A stretch of DNA of 21,973 nt from Bacteroidales bacterium UBA5762 (lineage in GTDB: Bacteria; Bacteroidota; Bacteroidia; Bacteroidales; TTA-H9): positions 1 to 21,973 of the forward strand of contig DIEY01000003.1 in assembly GCA_002418865.1 (NCBI GenBank), in the 5' to 3' direction. Position numbers and translations under genes: made by a program. A model generated the notes under the pieces. The model searched no databases, was not told the DNA's origin, and worked only from the letters and a program-made list of their open reading frames with translations. Below, one piece after another: positions 16,301 to 21,973 of this stretch; within the stretch, counting starts at the first letter, position 1; each line of letters starts with the position of its first letter.

Positions 16301-17675
16301 GAAGGTTAACGAACTTAAGTATCAGCAAGCCATTGCCAAAGGTGATTCATTATTTAAATCGAATAATTTAGATTTAGCACTCGCATTCTATAAAGAAGCC
16401 AATCAAACCAAGCCAAATGAGGCTTATCCAAAGAATCAAATCTTAGCCATAGAAACAAAAATAAAAGCCATACAAAAAATTGAACAGGATTATGTTCATT
16501 GGATAGCAACCGCAGATAGTTTAGAAAAAGTAAAAAACTATTCTCAAGCAATTTTAGTTTATGAGAATGCTGCTCAACTGAAACCAAACGAAGAATATCC
16601 AAAGCAGAAAATTACAGAACTTCAGAATATACTTCAGGAGCTTGCCGCTCGAACCGAGCAGTATCGCAACCTTATCATTAAAGCCGACGCAGCTTACAAG
16701 GCAGGACAATTATATGAAGCACGTCAGTATTTCATGGAAGCCTCACAGTTGATGCCCGATCAGGAATTTGCTGCAAACAGGTTCAAACAAGTGGATGAAG
16801 AAATACAAGCTATAGAACTACGACAACTTTCTTATAAAAACAATTTGCACAAGGCCGATAGCCTTTATAAACAAGGCGCTCTCGAAGAAGCCATAAGCTT
16901 TTACAGGAAAGCGGCAGAGGTTAACCCTTCTGAGGCCTTACCCGGACAGAAAATAAATGAAATACAAAAAATTCTTAGTGACAAAGCCCTTTTGGAAGCT
17001 CGTTATCGGCAAGCAATAAAATCGGCTGATAGTTGTTTCGATGTCAGACTTTATAATGATGCCCTTAGACATTATCTTACGGCTCGAAATTTAAAACCAG
17101 CCGACAGCTATCCTTCGGAAAAAATTGCCGAACTCAATGCCTTGCTCACTACACCGCGTGAAGTAGAAGGCATTACTTACGAAAAAGCATTAACTCAAGG
17201 TATTGCCGCTGAAAACAATAATGATCTTGGCGTAGCATTCGACAATTATTTAATTGCCCTGCATTTAGAACCTCATCGGAAAGAAGCTATTGAAGGCCTG
17301 CAGCGAATGCTTCAAATAATTCTCGCCGATACTTTAACACATCTCTCTCAACAACCATTAAATCTTCAGGCCAATCAAACAGTTCAATTATCACTCGATA
17401 CAAAATCACTCCCTCCTAAAAATGAAGCTTTTATAGTAGTCAGCCTTTCCAGTCCTTTAAAAGAAGACGCCAAAATCGTCGTAAACTATGGACGAGGAAA
17501 AACTAAAACTGGTGGGGTAGTCATTAAATTATTACGCAACCCTGTTACCAATACCTTTGTTGCTCCATTGAATCCAACAACAGGTTGGAATGCAGCTTCA
17601 ACTACTTGGATAAGCTTGTTGCCCGAACAAGCTGACCTTTCTATACAGAATATCCTCATCACGGCTCAAAAATAA
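13332..17675 (+). CDS. Exported giant TPR-like repeat protein with beta-rich C-terminal domain
   Basis: A 1447-residue protein that I do not recognise as a named gene. A signal peptide covers residues 1-23 (LRLILIIFYTLLICSISDA), so it is exported; there is no lipobox and no later membrane segment. Residues 30-1339 are about 23 successive TPR-like units. Units 1-3 are irregular, units 4-22 (198-1282) repeat every 57 residues, and unit 23 ends near 1339. The consensus unit is Tyr/Phe at position 1, a small residue and Asp/Glu at 8-9, Ala20, Tyr/Leu24, Ala27, Pro32, often YP at 36-37, then a charged helix to 57. Each unit is thus one TPR helix pair plus an extra long helix, richer in Gln, Lys and Ala than usual. 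The last 108 residues (1340-1447) are a separate beta-rich domain with no family I can name. An extended periplasmic or surface scaffold is likely; no catalytic motif is seen. Confidence 0.85.
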   Translation: MRKILRLILIIFYTLLICSISDAQHSHSPFEKALRYADSVYKQNDFLSALSAYRYADKLKPGDEKVLSRINELEKALSFAEQNNKQAQDLLYEAEKAFRNQDDATVDKVVKQLEGLAFNDINLRLRFEELKRQIEKRRQQISAYNEAMREGDHSLKNKLYQQASKAYSRALQIKPDDQLAAQGLAKSQQQEKQAYVIYQQKLDEANQVYQLQKYEQALKLFTEANQILPEGVEAQQKIDEINDIFSYQSKLQEQYQKAITKGDADFAKGDFDEAMKAYQKAIDLNPDETYPKTRIREIKALYADESSRQQRYKSLIDEGDNYLKSGETEKAYQSFIAALQLKPNDSYASSKIKSLQPRIDQLVKNRKSYQQLIHQAAELEKNGELSKAIQTYQSASKLLPDSTYPQQQIAILTQKLNEQKQISSRFEELLKQADQNIAAKNYSQARDLLQQALELKPNNAQVNAKLIQIEQLETNARQLQANYQQAIQKADSLFTIKMYSDALALYQAALKLQPDETYPKTKIQEIEDFFKQEKAIQNAFNEKLVQADRLLKNNEFAKAKEILQAALEIIPDDKRALSRINTIDSTLLAQKSLDEQFEMLFAKAGELENQKDYEQAEKLYREALALKPNHTNIAQKIEEIARIRQAIALNEAKYAQIIARGDRFLSEKHYENASKAYAEALQFKANDPLATRKKAQSDSLFIVEQDRLKLYSQMLSEAQHLFEAKQYDSALVYYHEVLKIQPNDPAASERISEIENILSNLRQKRETYESNIKLADQYFTAGDLKNALATYQSALKLYPDEKYPQQKVEEIQLQLEQLAALEANYRQTLIQADQLAKEGKWQQAKLEYQKAQAINPNDFYPSQKIHQMDSLILVAAEKEKSFNDYIARGNEAFNAQDLDKALSFYEQASQLIPDHPYPQSRIEQIKILKAEKEKAENDAFALAIANAENLEIAGDYQNALAMYQNALSIKPSHQEVKDKIEALHRTIEQLKVNELKYQQAIAKGDSLFKSNNLDLALAFYKEANQTKPNEAYPKNQILAIETKIKAIQKIEQDYVHWIATADSLEKVKNYSQAILVYENAAQLKPNEEYPKQKITELQNILQELAARTEQYRNLIIKADAAYKAGQLYEARQYFMEASQLMPDQEFAANRFKQVDEEIQAIELRQLSYKNNLHKADSLYKQGALEEAISFYRKAAEVNPSEALPGQKINEIQKILSDKALLEARYRQAIKSADSCFDVRLYNDALRHYLTARNLKPADSYPSEKIAELNALLTTPREVEGITYEKALTQGIAAENNNDLGVAFDNYLIALHLEPHRKEAIEGLQRMLQIILADTLTHLSQQPLNLQANQTVQLSLDTKSLPPKNEAFIVVSLSSPLKEDAKIVVNYGRGKTKTGGVVIKLLRNPVTNTFVAPLNPTTGWNAASTTWISLLPEQADLSIQNILITAQK
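13923..17177 (+). repeat. Nineteen in-frame coding repeats of 171 bp (57 residues)
   Basis: Within the repeat protein, units starting at residues 198, 255, 312 and so on have exactly 57 residues in 17 of 19 cases; the other two (882-939 and 1225-1282) have 58. Example unit starts are YQKAITKGDADFAKGDFDEA, YQQAIQKADSLFTIKMYSDA and YRQAIKSADSCFDVRLYNDA. DNA identity between units is low, so this is an old array held at fixed length by protein structure, not a recent tandem amplification. Confidence 0.88.
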
Positions 17676-18021
17676 CTTCTTAAGCCATCTTAATTTTCGT
17701 GTATATGGATAAGACGGTTGTGTAGATTGAATTATTCTATATACATCTGATTTACATAGTTTTTAATTCAACTCAGAAAGAATTAACAAAAACTTCAAAT
17801 TCTGTTTAAGGGAAGATTGTATTCTCTTCCATAGTTTTGCAATCGATTTAATTTTCATCATGCACAATGGCTAAAATTTCTAATCGAGATGGATTTAACG
17901 AGCTTAAATATATTAGAAATTAATTAATTAACTGCTGAGGCTATATTCTAATGATAATAGAGAATATGTATATAAATAATACTTTTACGAAACTAAACCT
18001 TAATAACCAAACCACTTAACT
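17676..18021. other. 346-nt intergenic region upstream of the TonB-dependent receptor
   Basis: No gene, RNA or strong hairpin is visible. Two possible -7 elements point toward the receptor: TAGTTTTG at 17832-17839 (exact TAnnTTTG, giving a leader near 178 nt) and TACTTTTA at 17980-17987 (one mismatch, leader near 30 nt); neither has a convincing -33 partner. An 18-codon open stretch from 17867 lacks any support. Confidence 0.4.
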
Positions 18022-21000
18022 ATGATTCAAATTTTTCGAAAAGTCCTTATGACTGCACTTATTTTAATGGGTGCAGGGAGTTTATTTGCGCAGGTTACTT
18101 CTTCTGGGATTAATGGGAAAGTGACGGGCACCAATGGTGAAAGTTTGCCAGGGGCTACGGTCATACTTATCCATGTTCCTTCAGGTACGCAGTATGGAAC
18201 TACTACGGATGTCAGTGGCTTCTATCGTATTCCCAATGTTAACGTTGGTGGTCCATACACTTTAAAAATCTCGTATGTTGGATACGAAGATTTTATAAAA
18301 GAGAATATTTTCCTAACCTTAGGCCAGTATTCGCGAATTAATGCCGATTTAGCAGAGAAACTTTCTCAAATTACCGGGGTTGAGATCACTGCCGAGAGGA
18401 GTGCAATTTTTGATTTGAACCGAACCGGCAGTGAAACCAATGTAACACGCGATAGAATAGATAAATTACCTACTATTGGGCGCAATTTAACCGATTACAC
18501 TCGTTTGACACCTCAGGCCAGGGTTCAGGAAACCAGTGACGGACCTAATCTTACTGTGGCCGGAATGAACAACCGCTACAATTCTATATTTATAGATGGA
18601 GCCGTTAACAACGATGTATTTGGATTGGCTGGAAGCGGAACCAACGGTGGTCAAACCGGTATCAGCCCTTTTAGTATGGATGCCATTGATCAATTGAATA
18701 TATCTATTGCACCTTACGACATCAAATTGGGAGGTTTTGCTGGAGCAGGAATAAATGCCGTAACCCGAAGAGGGACTAACGAATTTGAAGGTTCGGCCTA
18801 CTATTATTTCCGTAATCAGGATCTCGCAGGGAAAACCCCTACCGACGATCCTAATGTCGAGAGAAAGAAACTCCCCGATTTTTCGAGCAAAATTTATGGC
18901 GTTCGCTTAGGCGGGCCTATCATCAAAGATAAATTATTCTTTTTTGGCAATGTGGAAATTCAAAAAGACGAAACTCCTCAACCTTTCGAATTTTCTACTT
19001 ATGGTGGTAACTCAGATATTGATAAAATCAATCAGTTGATCCAAAAAATAAAATCCTATGGTTATGATCCAGGTGGATTTCAGGGAGTTACAAAAAAACT
19101 CGACGGTACTAAAATATTTGGACGTATCGATTGGAACATCAACCAAAACCATAAGCTAACCTTACGCCATCAGTATACAAAAGGAACAAAAACCGAACCC
19201 GGATATCAGACCAATACCAATATCACCTTTGAAAATGCTGGTATTTATTTTCCGTCAACCACTAATTCTTCGGCCTTGGAATTGAAAAGTATCTTTGGGA
19301 ACAGATTTGCCAACAACCTGATTGTGGGACTAACCTTTGTCAGAGATGACCGCGATCCCATGGGACAAAACTTCCCTTACGTAAGTATTCGCGATGGAAA
19401 AGGTAGCATCAACTTTGGTTCCGAACAGTTTTCCACTGCCAATCAGCTCAATCAGGATATTATTACACTTACCGATAATTTCGAATGGTACCATGGAAAG
19501 CATACTTTCACCTTTGGTACACACAACGAGTTTTATAACATGTACAATTTGTTCATTCGACAAAATTTCGGAGTTTATACCTATAATAGTATAGATGAAT
19601 TTTTAAACAACGATACTGCTTCCCAGTATGATCGTACATTTTCAATGACCGATGGAAAAACTGGCGATGGTTCTACAGCGGCCACAGAATTCAAGGCCCT
19701 CCAGTTAGGATTTTATGCACAAGACGAATATCAAGCTCTGGATAATTTAAAATTTACCTTTGGTCTTAGGGTTGATATTCCCATGTTTTTAGACGATCCC
19801 ATCGTGAACGAAGATTTCAACAATAACATCATTCCCATTTTGGAGCAGAATGGATGGGATTTAAAAGGTGCAAGAACTGGCCAGATGCCTGATGCTAATC
19901 TGTTATTTTCGCCCAGATTTGGATTTAACTGGGATGTATTCAACGATCAAAGTACACAAGTTAGAGGTGGAATAGGTATTTTTACCTCACGTATACCTTA
20001 TGTTTGGCCAGGTGGTGTTTACAACAACAATGGGCTTATGCTTGGAGGTATGAGGGTAACTTATGCTTCGAATCCTACGAGTCCTTACTTGATTTTCAAT
20101 CCCGATTGGAACAACCAACCCGGTTGGAAACCCGGCGACCCTGTTACCCCTTCAGGCCAGATTGACTTATTTGCTAAAGATTTCAAATTTCCTCAAGTTT
20201 GGCGCATGAGTTTGGCTGTGGATCAAAAACTACCTTGGGATGTTATTGCAACCGGCGATGTTACTTACACTAAGAATATCAATAATGTGCTATATAAAAA
20301 CCTTGCTTATAAAAAATCGGAACTTCATTTGACAGGAACCGGCGATAATCGTCCGATATGGGAAAGGATTGACCTGCAAGGTGCTAAATATACCGACATT
20401 ATTTGGGCCACCAATACCTCCAAGGGTTATACCTATAACTTAACTGCCCAGTTGCAGAAAACTTTCCATAATGGACTGTACACAAGTTTGGCCTATACCT
20501 TTGGTGCAGCTCGTTCGATGAACGACGGACAATCTTCACAAAACTCTTCTCAATGGCGTGTGCCCAATGTTAGAGGGAAAAACGACCTCGATTACGGTAT
20601 TTCCGATTTTGATATGGGACATCGCATCGTAGGTTATATCTCATGGAAAATCGATTACCTGAAACATTGTGCTACCACTATTGGGCTCTTCTATTCAGGA
20701 CAATCTGGTCAAAGATTTTCATGGGGATATCAGGATAACAACAAGTCATGGTTAGGAGAAGACAACCAAGGCCTCGAACTAATGTATGTTCCTACAGATC
20801 AAAATGATATCATTTTACTCGATATAACTGATGCCAACGGAAACATTGTTTTGAGTAAAGAACAGCAGTGGAGCGATTTAAATGCTTTTATTGAATCAGA
20901 CGATTACCTGAGATCTCGTCGTGGCATGTATACCGAACGCAATGCTGCTCGCACACCCTTCGAACATAATATCGACCTACATTTGGCCCAGGACTTCTAC

Positions 21001-21285
21001 GTCAATGTTGCAGGAAAACGAAATACACTTCAGATTACCTTCGATATCTTTAATCTGGGTAATCTAATTAATTCCGATTGGGGTCGTAAATATTATGTAT
21101 CTGGCTATTATGGCAATTATCCTCTTCTCACCTTCCAAGGGTTAAAAGCCGATGCCGATGGCAATAAAACCGTTCCTACCTTTACTTTCCAGAAACCTAA
21201 AGGAGAAGTCTGGAATATAGACGACAGTGGTCTGATTAGCTCACGCTGGATGGGACAAATTGGAATTCGTTATATTTTCAACTAA
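18022..21285 (+). CDS. Oar-like TonB-dependent outer-membrane receptor
   Basis: A 1087-residue outer-membrane beta-barrel. A signal peptide covers residues 1-24 (LMTALILMGAGSLFAQ). Residues 29-112 form a carboxypeptidase-regulatory-like domain (GINGKVTGTNGESLPGATV, TTDVSGFYRIPNV, ISYVGYE). A plug domain (about 115-250) has LPTIGRNLTDYTRLTP, NNRYNSIFIDGAVNND and INAVTRRGTNEFEGSAYYYF. The rest is barrel with alternating aromatic strands and many Asn/Gly turns, ending in IGIRYIFN. This layout matches the Oar/OmpA-related TonB-dependent receptors of Bacteroidota and myxobacteria. No SusD-type lipoprotein follows, so it is not part of a Sus-type polysaccharide locus. The ligand (peptide, siderophore or a secretion-related role) is unknown. 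A strong terminator lies 14 nt past the stop. Confidence 0.9.
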   Translation: MIQIFRKVLMTALILMGAGSLFAQVTSSGINGKVTGTNGESLPGATVILIHVPSGTQYGTTTDVSGFYRIPNVNVGGPYTLKISYVGYEDFIKENIFLTLGQYSRINADLAEKLSQITGVEITAERSAIFDLNRTGSETNVTRDRIDKLPTIGRNLTDYTRLTPQARVQETSDGPNLTVAGMNNRYNSIFIDGAVNNDVFGLAGSGTNGGQTGISPFSMDAIDQLNISIAPYDIKLGGFAGAGINAVTRRGTNEFEGSAYYYFRNQDLAGKTPTDDPNVERKKLPDFSSKIYGVRLGGPIIKDKLFFFGNVEIQKDETPQPFEFSTYGGNSDIDKINQLIQKIKSYGYDPGGFQGVTKKLDGTKIFGRIDWNINQNHKLTLRHQYTKGTKTEPGYQTNTNITFENAGIYFPSTTNSSALELKSIFGNRFANNLIVGLTFVRDDRDPMGQNFPYVSIRDGKGSINFGSEQFSTANQLNQDIITLTDNFEWYHGKHTFTFGTHNEFYNMYNLFIRQNFGVYTYNSIDEFLNNDTASQYDRTFSMTDGKTGDGSTAATEFKALQLGFYAQDEYQALDNLKFTFGLRVDIPMFLDDPIVNEDFNNNIIPILEQNGWDLKGARTGQMPDANLLFSPRFGFNWDVFNDQSTQVRGGIGIFTSRIPYVWPGGVYNNNGLMLGGMRVTYASNPTSPYLIFNPDWNNQPGWKPGDPVTPSGQIDLFAKDFKFPQVWRMSLAVDQKLPWDVIATGDVTYTKNINNVLYKNLAYKKSELHLTGTGDNRPIWERIDLQGAKYTDIIWATNTSKGYTYNLTAQLQKTFHNGLYTSLAYTFGAARSMNDGQSSQNSSQWRVPNVRGKNDLDYGISDFDMGHRIVGYISWKIDYLKHCATTIGLFYSGQSGQRFSWGYQDNNKSWLGEDNQGLELMYVPTDQNDIILLDITDANGNIVLSKEQQWSDLNAFIESDDYLRSRRGMYTERNAARTPFEHNIDLHLAQDFYVNVAGKRNTLQITFDIFNLGNLINSDWGRKYYVSGYYGNYPLLTFQGLKADADGNKTVPTFTFQKPKGEVWNIDDSGLISSRWMGQIGIRYIFN

Positions 21286-21299
21286 TATTCCTACTTCAG

Positions 21300-21344
21300 T
21301 TTACATGAAAAAACCTGCTATTTAAGCAGGTTTTTTCATGTAAA
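21300..21344 (+). terminator. Intrinsic terminator after the receptor gene
   Basis: A perfect 19-bp inverted repeat has arms at 21300-21318 and 21326-21344 around a 7-nt loop (TATTTAA). The GC part of the stem is next to the loop (CCTGC/GCAGG), and six A and six T bases are built into the arms, so it could terminate transcription in both directions. It ends the receptor transcription unit and shields the SRP RNA gene. Confidence 0.9.
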
Positions 21345-21437
21345 TGCTTTTCAAACATCAACCCTATATTTTTCTTCCTATTGAAAATAGATTACCATCT
21401 TAAAACAATAAATTAAAGCGATGACAAAAGATATCAT

Positions 21438-21443
21438 AAAAAA
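21438..21443 (-). terminator. U-run ending the SRP RNA transcript
   Basis: On the minus strand six T bases follow directly after the closing CTTACCC of the SRP RNA. The terminal helix of the RNA, GGGTAAG paired with CTTACCC, would serve as the hairpin stem. Confidence 0.55.
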
Positions 21444-21540
21444 GGGTAAGCTACTTATATCGCACCGCTACAACCGATTACCCTTGCTTCCTTCCGGACC
21501 TGGGGGAGTTTACCGGGAGCTGGTCGTATAAGACTTACCC
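21444..21540 (-). ncRNA. ffs: Small bacterial signal recognition particle RNA (4.5S type)
   Basis: On the minus strand this about 97-nt RNA carries the hallmark domain IV loop GGTCCGGAAGGAAGCA (plus-strand positions 21485-21500), with the GGAA tetraloop and the asymmetric AAGCA side bound by Ffh. The ends pair as GGGTAAG with CTTACCC (21534-21540 with 21444-21450), and inner helices such as CTTATA with TATAAG and CCG with CGG extend the hairpin. The RNA joins Ffh to guide membrane proteins to FtsY and SecYEG. The ends are inferred from the closing helix and could be off by a few bases. It is transcribed opposite to both neighbouring genes. Confidence 0.93.
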
Positions 21541-21544
21541 TTTG

Positions 21545-21552
21545 CAAAGTTA
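21545..21552 (-). promoter_or_regulatory. -7 promoter element of the SRP RNA gene
   Basis: On the minus strand this reads TAACTTTG, an exact TAnnTTTG match. Its final G is four bases before the first G of GGGTAAG, the expected distance to the transcription start, which supports the 5' end at 21540. Confidence 0.6.
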
Positions 21553-21632
21553 CAACAATTTTCTGTTATTATGTCTTTTATAAAAATTTTTATCATTACA
21601 TGAATATTTCTACTTTTGCTCAAAACCTGTAA

Positions 21633-21640
21633 TACTTTTG
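21633..21640 (+). promoter_or_regulatory. -7 promoter element just before the last gene
   Basis: TACTTTTG is an exact TAnnTTTG match only four bases before the ATG at 21645, so the transcript would start at or within a base or two of the start codon. The same octamer also occurs at 21611-21618, 22 nt upstream, and could drive a short-leader transcript instead. Confidence 0.48.
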
Positions 21641-21644
21641 TATC

Positions 21645-21973
21645 ATGAAAAATAAATTGAACATCATCATTGAAAACAGCTTAAAATTTGGTGCCCTGAT
21701 GGGAGTTGTTTTTATTCTGCTCAGCCTGATATATTATATTGCCGGATTCGATCAGTTTAATGCTGTATTTGAAATAGTAATTCTTTTAGTATCTCTGGCT
21801 GTGTACATTGGATTTCTCTATTATAGTAATAAAACGCTGAGAGACAAAAAACTAAATAAAGTATTAACCTACACCGATGGCTTGCTGAATTCTTTCATCA
21901 CAGGAGTTATTGCTGCCATCTTAAGTGGAATTTATTCTTATTTGTTTTATCAATATTTTGATCCAGCATATTT
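21645..21973 (+). CDS. DUF4199-like membrane protein, 5' part only
   Basis: The reading frame starts MKNKLNIIIENSLKFGALMG and runs open off the window end after 109 full codons. Three membrane segments are visible: about 16-34 (GALMGVVFILLSLIYYIAG), 43-61 (IVILLVSLAVYIGFLYYS) and 82-103 (LNSFITGVIAAILSGIYSYLF). The pattern of a hydrophobic pair, a cytoplasmic stretch (TLRDKKLNKVLTYTDGL) and a third helix is what I know from the Bacteroidota family DUF4199, usually about 160-180 residues, so roughly the last third is missing. The function of the family is not known. In many Bacteroidota a DUF4199 gene precedes glycosyltransferase or dihydroorotase genes, but downstream is outside this window. 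Confidence 0.72.
   Translation, partial: MKNKLNIIIENSLKFGALMGVVFILLSLIYYIAGFDQFNAVFEIVILLVSLAVYIGFLYYSNKTLRDKKLNKVLTYTDGLLNSFITGVIAAILSGIYSYLFYQYFDPAY

Noticed and set aside
13332..17675. Recent tandem amplification or phase-variable repeat array in the giant gene
   Set aside because: Units are constant in length but differ strongly at both protein and DNA level, so the array is old and not a slippage-prone repeat.
17867..17923. 18-codon open stretch upstream of the receptor
   Set aside because: It is too short, has no ribosome-binding site or conserved motif, and lies in an AT-rich leader where such stretches arise by chance.
18022..21285. SusC-type polysaccharide utilisation locus
   Set aside because: No SusD-like lipoprotein or glycoside hydrolase follows; a terminator and the SRP RNA come next. 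The plug and N-terminal domain fit the Oar-like group better.

Overview
The window looks like a chromosomal segment from a Bacteroidota bacterium. The evidence is AT-rich DNA; several gene starts preceded by the phylum's TAnnTTTG -7 promoter element rather than a strong Shine-Dalgarno; a cell-surface protein ending in a probable type A type IX secretion (T9SS) sorting domain; an Oar-like TonB-dependent receptor with an N-terminal carboxypeptidase-regulatory-like domain; many lipoboxes; and a DUF4199-type membrane protein. Genus and species cannot be read from it.

Layout. (1) 66-4419, + strand: a four-gene surface-glycan/secretion cluster (hexapeptide acyltransferase, membrane GT2 glycosyltransferase, parallel beta-helix T9SS cargo, zinc-ribbon methyltransferase), tightly spaced and probably the tail of a larger polysaccharide locus that begins before the window. 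(2) 4521-7219, + strand: two translationally coupled hybrid histidine kinases with receiver domains. The first is membrane-anchored with an intact H-box; the second is cytosolic and has Glu where the phospho-accepting His should be. (3) 7239-11785, - strand: an operon led by an NrnA-type DHH phosphoesterase, followed by four consecutive FKBP-type lipoproteins. Together these hold about eight FKBP folds, half of them with eroded active sites. The first may be GldI-like. (4) 11925-12811: ndk, divergent from nrnA and convergent (7-nt overlap) with an XRE-family regulator. (5) 12812-13331: a 520-nt very AT-rich spacer with a cluster of TTTACAAA-type motifs, one overlapping the regulator's own probable -7 box. 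(6) 13332-17675: an exported 1447-residue protein made mostly of TPR-like units with an almost invariant 57-residue period, closed by a beta-rich C-terminal domain. (7) 18022-21285: an Oar-type outer-membrane receptor without a SusD partner, followed by a perfect 19-bp hairpin terminator. (8) 21444-21540, - strand: the small bacterial SRP RNA with its own promoter and U-run. (9) 21645 to the end: the 5' part of a DUF4199-like gene.

How it fits together. Most of the window deals with the cell envelope: glycan building, T9SS export, periplasmic or outer-membrane-linked folding (FKBP lipoproteins), a long exported repeat protein and a TonB receptor. The housekeeping items are nrnA, ndk and SRP RNA. 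No mobile element, CRISPR array, tRNA or phage gene is visible. The features most worth a second look are the metronomic 57-residue repeat protein, the FKBP lipoprotein array with paired active and degenerate domains, and the His-less partner kinase.
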